Of a stretch of 64,000 nucleotides of DNA, positions 1 through 12,237 are shown in pieces (positions within the stretch are counted from its first letter, which is position 1; each line of letters opens with the position of its first letter). The DNA comes from Rana temporaria. Lineage: Eukaryota > Chordata > Amphibia > Anura > Ranidae. Position numbers and translations under genes: made by a program. The DNA lies in NCBI RefSeq assembly GCF_905171775.1, contig NC_053494.1, positions 155,732,115 through 155,796,114 on the forward strand, read 5' to 3'. The notes under the pieces are model-generated. The model was not told the origin of the DNA. It worked only from the letters and a program-made list of their open reading frames with translations, and ran no database searches.

Positions 1-176
1 GTATTAATGAACCTTGTACAATGTACACCGATCAGCTATAACTTATGACAGGTAAAGTGAACATTGATTATGCAATTACAATGGCACCTGAAAGTCAGTG
101 CGATATATTAGGCAGCAAGTAAACATGTTGTCCTAGAAGTTGATGTGTAATAAGCAGAAAAAATAGGAATCACAGT

Positions 177-715
177 TTGTGGTGTTCAAAGTTGCAGGCC
201 GGTCAAGGTGCCCATGCTGACCCGTGTCTACAGCCAAAGCCCCCTGAGCATCTGAACTTGACCATGGAGCAATGGAAGAAGGTAGCATGGAATGAATCGC
301 GCTCTCTTTTACATCATGTGGGTGTGTGCGTTTCACTTACTTGGGGAAGAGATGGCACCAAGAAGTACTATGGCATCCGGCAAGGACAATGTTCTGCAGG
401 GAAACCTTGAGCCTTGCCATTCACATGAAAGTTACTTGACACGTACCACCTACATAGACATTGTTGCTGACCAAGTACACCCTTTCATGGATAGGGTATT
501 CCCTGATGGCAGTAGCCTCTTTCAGCAAGATAATACACCCTGCCACACTGCAAAAACGGTTCAAGAATGGTTTGAGTGACACAATTAAGCTTGTGGTGTT
601 GACTTGGCCTCCAAATTCTCCAGATCTCAATCCAACCAAGCAGCTTTGGGATGTGCTGGAAAAACAAGTTTGATCAATGGAGGCCCCACTTCGCAACTTA
701 CAGAACTTAAAAAAG
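177..715 (+). mobile_element. Tc1-like transposase relic (C-terminal catalytic part)
   Basis: Decayed coding sequence of a Tc1/mariner-superfamily DDE transposase, the enzyme that cuts and re-inserts its transposon at TA sites. Two overlapping frames (177-410 and 292-579, then 461-673) carry recognisable blocks: a region with LTMEQWKKVAWNESR, then FPDGSSLFQQDNTPCHTAKT (second catalytic Asp region) and WPPNSPDLNPTKQLWDVLEK (region of the third acidic residue). Reading needs at least two frameshifts, and the N-terminal DNA-binding half and both terminal repeats are not seen, so it is a dead fragment. It directly abuts the LINE that follows on the opposite strand. Confidence 0.85.
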
Positions 716-744
716 AAGATCTACTACCGATACCATGAAATAAA

Positions 745-1835
745 AAATATCGTACAATCCTATACCCACAGCAGAGCATGCTCCAATTTGCTACAGCAGG
801 GGAAAGAAATTCCTTTCTGATCCCCCGAGAGGCAATCGGATTTTCCCAGAATCAACTTTACCTATAAATGTCAGTACCCAGTTATATTATGTACATCTCG
901 GAAAGTATCCAGGCCTTTCTTAAAGCAATCTACTGATCTGGCCAGAACCACCTCTGGAGGGAGTCTGTTCCACATTTTCACAGCTCTTACTGTGAAGATA
1001 CCTTTGCGCATATGGAGATTAAATCTCTTTTCCTCTAGGCAGTGTCCTCGCTTCCCCTGTGTTGACTGTAAAGTGAATAACTCAAACACCAAGTTCACTA
1101 TATGGACCCCTTATATATTTGTACATATTGATCATATCCCCCCTTATTCTCCTCTTCTTAAGAGTGAATAAATTCAGTTCCTCTAATCTTTCCTCATAGC
1201 CGAGCTCCTCCATGCCTCTTATCAGTTTAGTTGCCCTTCTCTGCACTCTCCCCAGTTCCCCAATATCCTTTTTGAGAACTGGGGCCCAAAACTGAACTGC
1301 ATATTCTAGATGAGGTCTTACTAATGATTTGTACAGGGGCAAAATTATCTCTCTCTCTCTGGAGTCCATATCTCTCTCTCTCTCAATACAAGAAAGGACT
1401 TTGCTCGCTTTGAAAAATGGAGCTTGGCATTGCATGCCATTATTGAGCTTATGATCTACCAAAACTCCCAGATCCTTCACTAGGGATCCCTCCAGTTGTA
1501 CTCCCCCTAGTATGTATGATGCATGTGTATTCTTAGCCCCCAAGTGCATAACTTTACATTTATCAACATTAAACCTCATCTGCTACATAGTCGCCCAATT
1601 AGACAGAACATTGAGGTCGGCTTGTAAATTGGAGACATCCTGTAAGGACGTTATTCCACTGCATAGCTTGGTGTCATCTGCAAAGACAGAAATGTTACTT
1701 TTGATCTCAGACCCAATATCATTTATAAAGATATTAAAAAGTAAGGGTCCCAGCACTGAACCTTGGGGTACACCACTGCTAACCTTAGACCATTCAGAGT
1801 AAGAATCATTAACCACGACTCTCTGAATGAATGAT
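745..1835 (-). mobile_element. CR1-like non-LTR retrotransposon (LINE), 5'-truncated, RT and C-terminal region
   Basis: Minus-strand LINE fragment. The reverse transcriptase begins near 1835 with the block SSGVPQGSVLGPLLFNIFIN (RT motif 4) followed by FADDTKL, a variant of the YADD catalytic box. An in-frame TAG at 1580-1582 (by comparison with the copy at 7.46 kb, probably from Trp) breaks the frame. It resumes as RFNVDKCKVMHLG, HLEYAVQFWAP and VQRRATKLIRGMEELGYEER, all typical of the CR1/Rex group, reaching 1082. After a frameshift near 1090 the last block FTVRAVKMWNRLPPEVV ends at 871 and a 3' untranslated tail runs to about 745. Roughly 315 codons remain; the endonuclease domain is absent. 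Inactive. Confidence 0.88.
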
Positions 1836-3080
1836 AAACTTGGCAGGCTGCCTGTTTTCTTTTTTTACAGTTGTCAGCTATGAGCAGAGAACTCTCTGTA
1901 CCGAATAAAGGCAATGCTGTATTAATGTGAAAAAAATTGTAGTAAAAAAAGGCCTTCTATGAACCACCCCCACTGCGCTCCACTGGAGATAAATAAATGA
2001 TAGTGAAGTGTAGCTGCTGTTATTAACGAAAATATATATGTGACAAATGATACCTATAATGACACCTGAATGTGTAGTATGTCAATATGAGTGAACAAAA
2101 CAGCGCATGTAATGAAATCTTAATCACATTAAACAGTTTAAATAAATAAACAAATCTAGTGATGCCACCTTAATGTGAAAATGCTGTATTAAGATCGCGA
2201 GGGGGGTTAAATCGAGATCGCGATTTTTTTTTGATGATTAATCGTGCAGCTCTACCATATTATACTAATATTTATTAAATGAAACACGTGGAGGGCCAAC
2301 AACACAGAGGCTAGAGAATTCAATGTAGGCAAGATAGTGTAGCAGGCCGTAAGGCTGAAAATCATGAGAACTGTGACATGGAAGGATCCGCAGGGTATGC
2401 GACATGGGCATAATTAGGAAGTGCATTGATTTTTTTTATGTACTGTACACTGGATACTTATTTGTTTATTTATTTTTTATAGATGGAATGCCACTTTAAA
2501 AACACACACACGCCTTAAAAAAATTGGTCAGGGTCATGTTTTCTATCAGTGCAATGATGCCTTACAACAACAACACAGTGAGGAATTTATCAGTCAAGGA
2601 ATGAGCAGGAAACCTGTTCCATAATCTGACTTACTGTTCCTGTTTCAGATTAGTCATCCTTGTTATATAATTTATAGCAAGAAGTGTACATATGGATTTT
2701 TTTTAAGAACTAATGCTGCTCTAGGTCATACCTCTAAAAAAGTCTAAACATCTGTCATTCTATTTCAAAGCCTGTTTTAAAATGTAATAAAAGTGTTATT
2801 TGTCATCCCTTTTATCAGAGTTCAGCTAAATATTTTCACAGTCTACTACACAAGGAAGTGCTCAATCAATACATTCATGTCAAAAAAAGCAAATACAGAT
2901 CAGGATAAAGAGCTCAAGGTCAATGTAGCATTGTATATACTGAGAAAAACCAAAGGAATAATATGTAGAAGACAATACAATTGTACTGTAATCTCCTTAA
3001 GCAAACAAGTCGCAAAACCTGAAGATAAATGTATGATGAGAAAATAAACTAGTAGAGGTTACCTTCACAAAAGAAGAAAT
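1836..3080. other. Non-genic stretch with a solitary MITE end
   Basis: No gene seen. A short block at 2190-2260 (TTAATCGTGCAGCTCTA type terminus) matches the solitary end at 38219-38298 and looks like a decayed hAT-type MITE end. The rest is AT-rich with poly-T runs and no recognisable coding sequence. Confidence 0.5.
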
Positions 3081-3089
3081 AGTAATGAG

Positions 3090-5005
3090 TAGAGTTGAGC
3101 GGACACCTGGATGTTCGGGTTCGGACCCGAACATGAACTTTAAAAAAAAAGTTTGGGTTCGGGAACCCGAACCCTATTGAAGTCAATGGGACACGGACTT
3201 TTAGTAAAAAAAAAAAAAAAAAAAAAATGCGGAGGTCCCCCCAAATTCAATAACCAGACCCTTTAGGTCTGGTATGGATATTAAGGGGAACCCCGCCGTC
3301 AATTTAAAACAAAAAAGGACGTAGGGTTCCCCCTAAATATCCATGAGCAGACCCTTCAGGTCTGGTGTGGATTTTAAGGGGAACTCCACCCCAAATAAAA
3401 AAAAAAAAAAAAATGGCGTGGAGTTCCCCCTAAAATCCACACCAGACCCCTTATCCGAGCACGTTGACCTGGCCGGCCGCAGAAAAGAGGGGGGGACAGA
3501 GTGCGCCCCCCCCCTCTCCTGAACCGCACCAGGCCACATGCCCTTAACATTGGGAGGGTGCTTTGGGGTGCCCCCCAAAGCACCTTGTCCCCATATTGAT
3601 GGGGACAAGGGTCTCATCCCCACAACCTTTCCCCGGTGGTTGTGGGAGTATGCGGGCGGGGGGCTTATCAGAATCTGGAAGACCCCTTTAACAAAGGGGA
3701 CCCCCAGATCCTGCCCCCCCTGTGTGAAATGGTAATGGGGTACACTGTACCCCTACCATTTCACAAAGGAAGTGTAAATAGTAGTTTTCAGGGGGGGAAA
3801 AAAAACACACCGTAGAACAAATTACTTTATTAATTAAACCAAATAAAAATCCAGCGGTGAAAAAAAGACGATCTATGCTGTTACTTAGAGACGTTGTCTC
3901 TATCCAGCGCCGGTGATGTCTCCAGCGACGGACGATTGGTCCAGCGATGAGAACATCCATCCATTCAGAGCACAGCTCAGCGAATGACGCGCCGATGCTT
4001 TGATGTTTCTTTTATAGGGGAGGCGGGCCACGCAAGGGGCATGTCTGGGCTGTCCCAGTGACGTAGCAGAGTGTGCGTCAGAGGGGGACGAGGTCACGTG
4101 ATGCGCGGCCCGCCTACCCTATAAAAGAAATGTCAAAGTATCGGCGCGTCATTCGCTGAGCTCTGAATGGATGGATGTTCTCATCGCTGGACCAATCGTT
4201 CGTCGCTGGGGACATCACCCGGCGCTGGATAGAGACAGCGTTGGAGCAGGGACAGCATCGATCGTCTTTTTTCACCGCTGGATTTTTATTTGGTTTAATT
4301 AATAAAGTAATTTGTTCTACGGTGTGTTTTTTTTTAATGAAAACTACTATTTACACTTCCTTCGTGAAATGGAAGGGGTACAGTGTACCCCATTACCATT
4401 TCACACAAGGGGGGGCCAGGATCTGGGGGTCCCCTTTGTTAAAGGGGTCTTCCAGATTCTGATAAGCCCCCTGCCCGCATACCCCCACAACCACCGGGCA
4501 AGGATTGTGGGGATGAGACCCTTGTCCCCATCAACATGGGGACAAGGTGCTTTGGGGCGCACCCCAAAGCACCCTCCCAATGTTGAGGGCATGTGGCCTG
4601 GTGCGGTTCAGGAGAGGGGGGGGCCGCACTCTGTCCCCTCCTCTTTTCTGCGGCCAGCCAGGTCAACGTGCTCGGATAAAGGGGTCTGGTGTGGATTTTG
4701 GGGGAAACTCCACGCCATTTTTTTTTTTTAAATTTGGGGTGGAGTTCCCCTTACAATCCACACCAGACCTGAAGGGTCTGGTTATGGATATTTAGGGGGA
4801 ACCCCACGTTATTTTTTTTTTTTAATTGACGGCGGGGTTCACCTCAATATCCATACCAGACCTAAAGGGTCTGGTTATTGAATTTGGGGGGACCATTTTT
4901 TTTCCCCCGAACTCGGACCCGAACTTTCAGCAATTATTCGGGTTTGGGAAAACCCCAAAGTCCGTACCGAACCCGAACTTTACAGTTCGGGTTCGCTCAA
5001 CTCTA
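3090..5005. mobile_element. 1.9-kb hAT-type foldback element with ~0.9-kb inverted arms
   Basis: The element starts TAGAGTTGAGCGGACA and ends TTCGCTCAACTCTA and is flanked by the perfect 8-bp direct repeat GTAATGAG (3082-3089 and 5006-5013), which is the hAT signature. Almost the whole element is one inverted repeat: left arm about 3090-4029, right arm about 4107-5005, with a spacer of about 77 bp. Paired landmarks are GGTCTGGTATGGATATT, the C-rich block at 3505-3560 against 4590-4640, and ATCCATCCATTCAGAG against its complement near 4160. No transposase is encoded, so it is non-autonomous. Open frames inside are by-products of arm symmetry. Confidence 0.88.
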
Positions 5006-5459
5006 GTAATGAGTAGTGTGAATTAATTCTCTCTCAAATATCTGCCATCATCACCACAAAGATTGTAAAGTCAACTTTTATATACCGTGTTTGTTTACAT
5101 TATAGGAGAGACAAGAGCCAAAATTTCCTGCCTCAGTTGTGGACTTTGAAGATGAATTTCTCCACAATGCCTGTAGCCAAGGTTAAACGCTGCCTCCAAT
5201 AGCAGCAGCACCCTGTGCTATTGGCACATACAAACAGACTCATTAGCTGTGGCCAGTTTGCGTGCATCCATGGCCGGTCAGAGTCCCTAACTGGACTTTA
5301 TTACAAGAAATGCCTGCATAGATGCAAAATGTAGCATTGTTTCATACTGCACAAAACTGGAAAATTTACAAAAATATCACAAATGACACCAAGATTTAAA
5401 TAAAGAATACACATTTCTTGAACTTAGATGATATTTATCTAGCCTGGATATCAGCTTTC

Positions 5460-5702
5460 CCAAAAGTGGAACTTCCGCTCATTTGTCTCCTTGCGCATGC
5501 GCAGTAGGGTTCCTGGCATGAAGCCGCAAGGCTACACTGCTTTGTTCCCTTATACGCAATGCTGGCGGCAGCACCCGACAGTGCGGTGCCAACATCGCTG
5601 GACTCCAGGATAGGGAAGCATCATATTATTAAAAGCCAACAGCTGCAGTATGTGTAGCTGCTGGCTTTTTTTTTTGGGGGGGGGCCAGACCTCCGCTTTA
5701 AG
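5460..5702. mobile_element. MITE with CCGCTTTAA-type end
   Basis: Short GC-rich island in AT-rich DNA that begins AAAAGTGGAACTTCCGCT and ends GACCTCCGCTTTAAG, so the ends are imperfect inverted repeats. It includes an internal hairpin, AAAAGCCAACAGCTGCAG against GTAGCTGCTGGCTTTT. No coding capacity. Confidence 0.5.
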
Positions 5703-5881
5703 CCAAAAGAAAATCTCCATTGAAGATCATGTTTAACCCTGCTTCCTGCTGTCCTATTAATCTCATACTCAGGTAGCCACACTGATCAACGAGGCAGTGC
5801 CAAGCTCTGTTATTTGTATATAATAACATATAAACTGTATAGTAAGATACTTTGACAGGCACCTGCAAAAATTTCCTCAAA

Positions 5882-6176
5882 CTTAGGCCATCTTCACACT
5901 GAAGCTTTCCACCCCCGCTAGCGGCTGAAAAAGGGTTAAAAGTGCAGCGCTTCGGCAGTGCTGCCCATTGATTTCAATGGCAGAGACGTTTTGGGAGCGG
6001 TGTATTCACTGCTCCTAAACTGCCCCTAAGATGCTGCTTGCATGACTTTTTTTAACGTCTTGTAAGCGCACCGCTCTGGTGTGGAAGCACTCAGGCTTTA
6101 CACTGAGTGAGCCAGGTGAGGTGCTTTGCAGGCACTGAAATGCCTGTAAAGTGCCTCAGTGTGAAAGTGGCCTAAG
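5882..6176. mobile_element. MITE with TTAGGCC..TTCACACTGA termini
   Basis: Ends CTTAGGCCATCTTCACACTG and its near-complement CAGTGTGAAAGTGGCCTAAG about 290 bp apart. It is related to the copy at 40697-41063 (shared GCTAGCGGC, AAAAAGGGTTAAA and TGCTGCTTGCA blocks). Non-coding; probably mobilised in trans. Confidence 0.7.
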
Positions 6177-6907
6177 TGAAGAGTGGGACAGTAGCTTTTA
6201 TGATCACTTTTATTAGTCACAAGATAAAAAGCAGGATCTTCCATCCTGGCATCCCTCTGGGCAAGTGTCCATACAGCATATGACCAGAGATGAAATACTC
6301 ACTGCAGTAAGCCTAAGGACAGAGCCGGTGATACTTGATATTTTATGTCTGTGAAATTAATAGAGACACCTTCCATAAAAATGGTTGCCATGGCTACAAG
6401 GAAGCAAAATTTGAATGTCCCCCATTGTGTCTAGAAATCTATCTCACTTTCAAATGTATCCTAATTAAGATCCAATATTAGCAAACAGCAGGAAGATTTT
6501 GTTATTTGATTTACAGCAATCCTGAAAATGACAATGTGGAGGGAGAATATCAGAATAAAACTGTAGGTGGAGTGCTCCATATCAGTCACGTGATGATGTA
6601 TACGATAGTCCAAGCATTGATTTGTTTATTATTAACATGGATATTCACATGACGGAGCAACTATAATGCTTTCTAAAAATAAATGTCTGTATTGTGGTGA
6701 AGTGTCACATAAAAATACTTCCGAGATATCCTGTATCTAAAAAAAAAAAAAAAAAAATTCCCCAAGTTGTGGGGATCCCCATTTTCATTGTGTGGGATGT
6801 CAGCACCCAATGCAAGAACAGTCATTTGTGCCCCTAACCCACAGACATTTAGCTCTCCGAGTGCCTTCCACTCGTACAATATTAAAACCCCTTGTGTTAC
6901 ATTTTAG
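6177..6907. other. Non-genic stretch
   Basis: Apparently unique AT-rich sequence with one poly-A run near 6740. No conserved coding block, splice pattern or RNA gene is recognised. Confidence 0.4.
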
Positions 6908-7461
6908 TAGAGGTGCAACGGATCAAAAAACTCACAGTTCGGATCGTTTCTCGGATCAGAGTCACAGATCGGATCAGCAAAAAAAAAAAAAAAAAAAACA
7001 CACACGACAAGACAAACAAACATAAGGTTTTGTCTTGTTTATTAACACCGTCACGGTTTTATCCTCTAACCCCTTTATCATTAGAGCTCACCTAGGCTGC
7101 CGCCGGGTAGAGCAAGATGGCCACCGCTCCAGGAGGTAGGCCGATGTCAAAAAACACACAGAGGTGTGACCCAGGCCTGAGATGTTTAGTAACATAATGG
7201 GGTTAAAAAAAAAAAAAACTAAAAAAAACTAAAATTAGTACAAAAAGAGCAAATCTATACTGTAAGGGGTTAATTTTTTACTGTTGAACAGTGAAAGTAA
7301 TATTTATAGTAGCGATTAGCTTTTTTTGTACAATAAAGGGCCAATTTTAGTTATTGTTGAACCCCTTATGTTACTGGCTGATTAATCGATTATGAAAATG
7401 GTAATCGATTAATTTCATAATTGATTAGTTGTCGATTAATCGATTCGTTGTTTCGGCCCTA
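6908..7461. mobile_element. Chimeric hAT-type MITE (two different family ends)
   Basis: The left end TAGAGGTGCAACGGATC matches the BED-finger hAT element at 45880, including the internal TCACGGTTTTATCC block. The right end, GATTCGTTGTTTCGGCCCTA, instead belongs to the family seen at 12238. The right part (from about 7175) is an inverted-orientation copy of 12300-12480, sharing GTAACATAATGGGGTTAAA. The flanking 8-mers do not match, so this is probably two fused or nested elements rather than one clean insertion. Confidence 0.6.
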
Positions 7462-7463
7462 AA

Positions 7464-7940
7464 TGGGACAACTATGTGAAATGATGTTCAATGTTGATAA
7501 ATGTAAAATCATGCACTTGGAAGCCAAGAATATGCATGCATCATACATACTAGGGGGGGGGGGGGGGGGAGGATCCACAGTGGAGAAGGATCGGGGGGGA
7601 AGGGGGTTAGGTAGATCGCCGACCCACCCACCGCCCCAGTGTAAAAGGGGCCTAAAAAGGCCTGGATTATTTCTTAAATGTACATAACATAACGGGATAC
7701 TAATATTTATAGGTAAAAGTTCATCCAGAGAATATCCCATTGTCTTGGGGGGATCAGGAAGGAATGTTTTCCATGCTGAAGGAAATTGGATCATACTTTT
7801 TTTTTTTTTTTTTTTGTTTTTTGCCTGTGTGGATTAATTGTGGGAATGGCATTCTGTATAAAAGGATTGTGATTTTTTTTTTTTCACCATTTATTGGTTG
7901 AACTAGATGGTCTTTTTTCAACCTGACTATGCAACTATGA
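7464..7940 (+). mobile_element. CR1-like LINE fragment with internal deletion and 3' end
   Basis: Plus-strand copy of the same LINE family as 745-1835. It encodes FNVDKCKIMHLEAKN and ASYILGG, then falls into a poly-G tract (about 7552-7569) that replaces several hundred bases. It resumes with the C-terminal block KGLKRPGLF and the 3' untranslated tail, ending in the typical TTTTTTCAACCTGACTATGC near 7935. Inactive, 5'-truncated. Confidence 0.75.
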
Positions 7941-8574
7941 ATGAGCTTTAGTCTCACCAGATTCAGCAATATCACTACTATGCTGCTCTTTCTCCTTGTT
8001 GGAGGGAAAGCTGCACTGGAAGATCCTCCCGATTCTGCTTCACTCATCTGCACTTTGTTACCCTTTAGCTGCTTGATTATTTATCCATCAATCATCAAGA
8101 TTACCAGTCACCAAAATGCCAGATCTGACAAGAGGGTGAACTGTGGGGAGCCCAAAGGCAATACTGGTGGTGACCAGCTGTTTATGCTTTGTCTTTTGTG
8201 GGCACAGCTTCCAGAGTTCAGTACCTCATTAAAATCAGGAGTGCTTTGAAGCCTGTCACTGATTGCAAAGATTGTCTGCTGAAAAGTCTTCTGTCAACTA
8301 CAACACATACTATTTAGAAAACAAACAAACATTATCCCAATAGCTCAACCATATTCCCCATACTGCATTACCAGCTAAATTGTAAGAGAACAGCAGATTC
8401 TAATAATCTGCAGTCCCAGCATGGATGGAACGATATTTTCTCAGTTGAAAAAGCTGGCTATGAAAGATCACGCCACAGCCAATATAGTAAGACTTCCTGT
8501 AGTCAAAGATAATGGAGAAAGGAATTTTTAAAAAGTAAAAACATTCAACTGAAAGATATCCAATTTTTTTTCCT

Positions 8575-9082
8575 AGCTTCCTTTACCTTTAGTGCAGTCG
8601 TCCTTCACTTACCTCATCCTTCGATTTTGCTTTTAAATGTCCTTATTTCTTCAGAGAAATCCTCACTTCCTGTTCTTCTGTCTGTAACTCCACACAGTAA
8701 TGCAAGGCTTTCTCCCTGGTGTGGAGTGTCAGGCTCGCCCCCTTCCCTTGGACTACAGGAGAGTCAGGACGCCATCTACGTTGCAGATAGAGAAAGGAGC
8801 GGTGTGTTATGGGGCGTCCTGACTCTCCTGTAGTCCAAGGGAGGGGGCGAGCACGACACCCCACACCAGGGGAAAAGCCTTGCATTACTGTGTGGAGTTA
8901 CAGACAGAAGAACAGGAAGTGAGGATTTCTCAGAAGAACAGGAAGTGAGGATTTCTCAGAAGAACAGGAAGTGAGGATTTCTCAGAAGAAATAAGGACAT
9001 TTAAAACCAAAATCGAAGGATGAGATAAGTGAAGGAGGACTGCACTAAGGTAAAAAATTGTACCTTTACAACCCCTTTAATG
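8575..9082. mobile_element. Palindromic MITE (copy 1), with a 26-bp tandem triplication
   Basis: The two halves are complementary: CCTTGGACTACAGGAGAG (about 8755) against CTCTCCTGTAGTCCAAGG (about 8822), and GTAACTCCACACAGTAATGC against its complement. The right end reads CCTTTACAACCCCTTTAA. The 26-bp unit containing GAACAGGAAGTGAGGATTTC is repeated three times at 8906-8983. It is a sister of 56155-56648. Non-coding. Confidence 0.8.
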
Positions 9083-9415
9083 GCTACTTGTATATCCAAC
9101 TCCTTTACCCCCTCCCCCTTACTACCACCACCACACAAACCATAGCAAGTCCCACTGATAAAATGCTCAATCCCCAAGTATTGCAGTGAAACAGTACAAG
9201 TTTGCATTTACTCAATTACCAGAAAGGGGTGTTCTGACTTGTGCTTGGGGGGGGGGGGGGGGGGAATAACATGTAAAAACTATGTGCCGACAGTCTGAAG
9301 CCTCCCTCCCAAACACACATTCTTACTAAAAAAGCCAGTAAGGTCAAAACGAAAGAAACCTGCCCCCCCCCCCCCCCATCTCCCAAAATTGTAGAAGATC
9401 ATTTGTGCTTTCTCT

Positions 9416-9592
9416 TGGACCAGTTCACACCGTAATTCCTGCGTTATGGATGAGTTTCTGCAGGAGCATTTTTTATGGGGTTTTTTTTCCCCATTCTGGT
9501 GCATTTGTTTTTTCCCCCATAGAAAAATGCTAAATATTCTACGTTTTTGACTTTGCTGGAACGCACTGCACTGGTGTGAACTAGGGCATTGG
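9416..9592. mobile_element. Small MITE with GTTCACAC termini
   Basis: Ends GACCAGTTCACACCG and TGGTGTGAACTAGG are imperfect inverted repeats about 170 bp apart, with poly-T inside. The termini resemble the TTCACAC class of other MITEs here. Non-coding. Confidence 0.5.
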
Positions 9593-10243
9593 AATCCATG
9601 TTATATTTGTCACTTTATCGGTGCAATATTCCAACAAAAGCAAATGATCTATTTTGTACAATGTTGATTTGTAAACTTTTATTTTATAAAAAGGGAAAGT
9701 AAAAGTACAATGTGTTAAACATCTCTTCTGTATAGTTTTGCGATGAAGCATCTCAAATGAAAACAAAACTTTCATTTCCCAGAGCTTTCCTGATGAGAGG
9801 GTCTTTCTAAAAATACTGGCGCCTAGCAATTACATTTTTTCCTAACAAAATGAGTCCCAGCTTTTTGCAGTGCGTAAAAAAGGACCATAATATATTTTTT
9901 TATGCGTTTTATAAAAGTACAACACAAGGCTATCCTTGAAAGTCAGAAAGAGCGTGCAACTGAAAGCTTTCAAGGCAATATGGTGAAAACTGCTAAACTC
10001 ACAACTGAATTAGCTTAAAAATGCCCATTGACCAGGTATTGGTTATAAGCGCCATCTACTCAATCACTTAGGTTACTGTCAGTTTAATACTCATGACATT
10101 TAATCATTGTAAATACTAAAAAACAGTTCAGTGCCATCTTAACAGCAACTGGAACAAAAAGAATGGAAGGACAGACAAGCATCAATTACATCAGCTTTTT
10201 GTGTACAAAAAGTGATTCATAATTATAACAAAATTATATATAT
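9593..10243. other. Non-genic stretch
   Basis: No gene or clear repeat boundary seen; AT-rich, apparently unique sequence with no conserved coding block. Confidence 0.4.
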
Positions 10244-11182
10244 AACTTAAGGACCGCCTCCTGCACATATACGTTGGCAGAATGGCAAGGGTGGGCACAA
10301 GCACATACCTGTATGTCCTCTAAGTATCCAGCCGTCGGTCCGAAGCTCCGTGACTGCGGCCGCTGGACCCGATCGCCGCCGGAGTCCCGCGATCGGTCAT
10401 AGGAGCTGAAAGAACGGGGAGAGGTGTGTGTAAACACACCTTCCCCGTTCTTCACAGTGGCGCTGTCATTGATCGTATGTTCCCTGATCTAGGGTAAAGC
10501 GATCACTGACGTCACATGTCCAGCCCTGCCCCCCTACAGTTACACACATATGAGGTCACACTTAACCCCTTCAGCGCCCCCTAGTGGTTAATTCCCAAAC
10601 TGCAATTGTCATTTTCACAGTAAACAATGCATTTTTTGCTGTGAAAAAGACAACGGTCCCAAAAATGTGTCGAAATTGTCCGATGTGTCCGCCATAATGC
10701 CGCAGTCACGAAAAAAAAAAAAAAAACGCTAATCGCCGCCATTAGTAGTAAAAAAATAAAAAAAAAATACAAAAAAAAATATCCCCTATTTTGGAAACGC
10801 TATAAATTTTGCGCAAACCAAATCGATAAACGCTTATTGCGATTTATTTTCCCAAAAATATGTACAAGAATACATATCGGCCTAAACTGAGAAAAAAAAA
10901 AAAATGTTATATTTTTTGGGGGGTATTTATTATAGCAAAAAATTGATATTTTTTTTCAAAATTGTCGCTTTATTTTTGTTTATAGCGCAAAAAATAAAAA
11001 ACCACAGGAGGTGATCAAATACCACCAAAAGAAAGCTCCATTTGTGTGGGGAAAAAAAAAAAAACTACGCCAATTTTGTATGGGAGCCACATCGCACAAT
11101 TGTCAGTTAAAGCGACGCAGTGCCGAATCGCAAAAACTGGCCAGGTCCTGTACTTGCGTAATGGTCCGGGTCTTAAGTGGTT
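10244..11182. mobile_element. ~0.94-kb interspersed repeat (family A, copy 1)
   Basis: Most complete copy of a repeat present four times in the window (also 11755-13095, 16576-17320 on the other strand, and 46957-48551). Shared blocks are GCAGAATGGCA, GTCCGCCATAATGCCGCAG, TATCCCCTATTTTG, ACATATCGGCCTAAACTGAG, CCACCAAAAGAAAGCTC and GTGCCGAATCGCAAAAACTG. It ends GTCCGGGTCTTAAGTGGTTAA. Terminal CTTAAG sites suggest a TTAA-type target, but a clean duplication could not be fixed. Non-coding. Confidence 0.75.
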
Positions 11183-12237
11183 AAGAATGTTTTCTTTATC
11201 CATTTTATATATTTATCATCTGCTATGGTTTTAACGATAATAACCTTTTCCCCCCCATTAAATGTTTTTTGACGTTTAATGAATTGCTTAATACACTCAA
11301 ACATGACATCTAAGAATTGGAAGCTTGCGAAAGATTTACGCCAACTGTAAAGCTGCCAAGTTAAAAGTGCCAGTTCAAATAGAGAAAAATTGATATATCT
11401 GAGATTTTTCTGTATTCAAACAGGACATCGCTTCCTTTTATTACCATTACAGTCTGATAAATTCAGTGAAAAAGATTACCAACCATAAAATGCTGCTAAA
11501 ACAATATGAAAAGATCTACCAACAGTCAGAGATAAATACTTAAACATTTCAGAAGCTTATCAAAGCTGAAGGCATTTCTGATGAGTGCGATATGTCCGAG
11601 GAGGCCATGTCCTAGGGACAGCAAACACTCGGGAAAAATATTGTGCCCAAAATTGAGTTTTCTTTTAAACACAATGACAAAACAATAAGATTAACACATT
11701 AATACACAGATAGTCTAGCTGCTCATTCTCTATCTCCAGCCACCACGGCAGGGTAGTCCGTTAGCGTGAAATCATGTACCTGTACGTTGTAGCTTCTTCT
11801 GGGTCACACACGGGTGCCAAATGCAACCCGCTTCGGCTGTGATTGGCCACAGCAGGAGCCAATCACCCGATGTTCGCCAGCACCCAGCGATCTCTTCCAA
11901 GAGATGCCTACGTAAACAAGGCAGGTCGCCATTCTGTCAGAGGGGAAGATGGAGATCTTGTATTTCTGCCAAGCAGAAACACAGATCTCTCTTCCCCCAG
12001 TCAAAGCACCCCCCACGCAGTTAGCAAACACACCCTAGGAGCACATTTAACCCTTTGATCGCCTGTTAACACCTTCCCTGCCAGTGTCAGTATGGTGACA
12101 GTGCATTGTTTTTTAGCATCGATCATTGCATGTGGAAGTCCCACTCATAGCCACCATTACCAGTAAAAATAAAAATGCCATAAAATATCCCCCTTGTTTG
12201 TAGACACTATAACTTTTGCGGAAACCAATCAATATAC

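Noticed and set aside
4312..4731. 139-codon frame and its opposite-strand partner near 3333-3735
   Set aside because: Inverted arms of the foldback element give the same translation on the other strand; no protein family.
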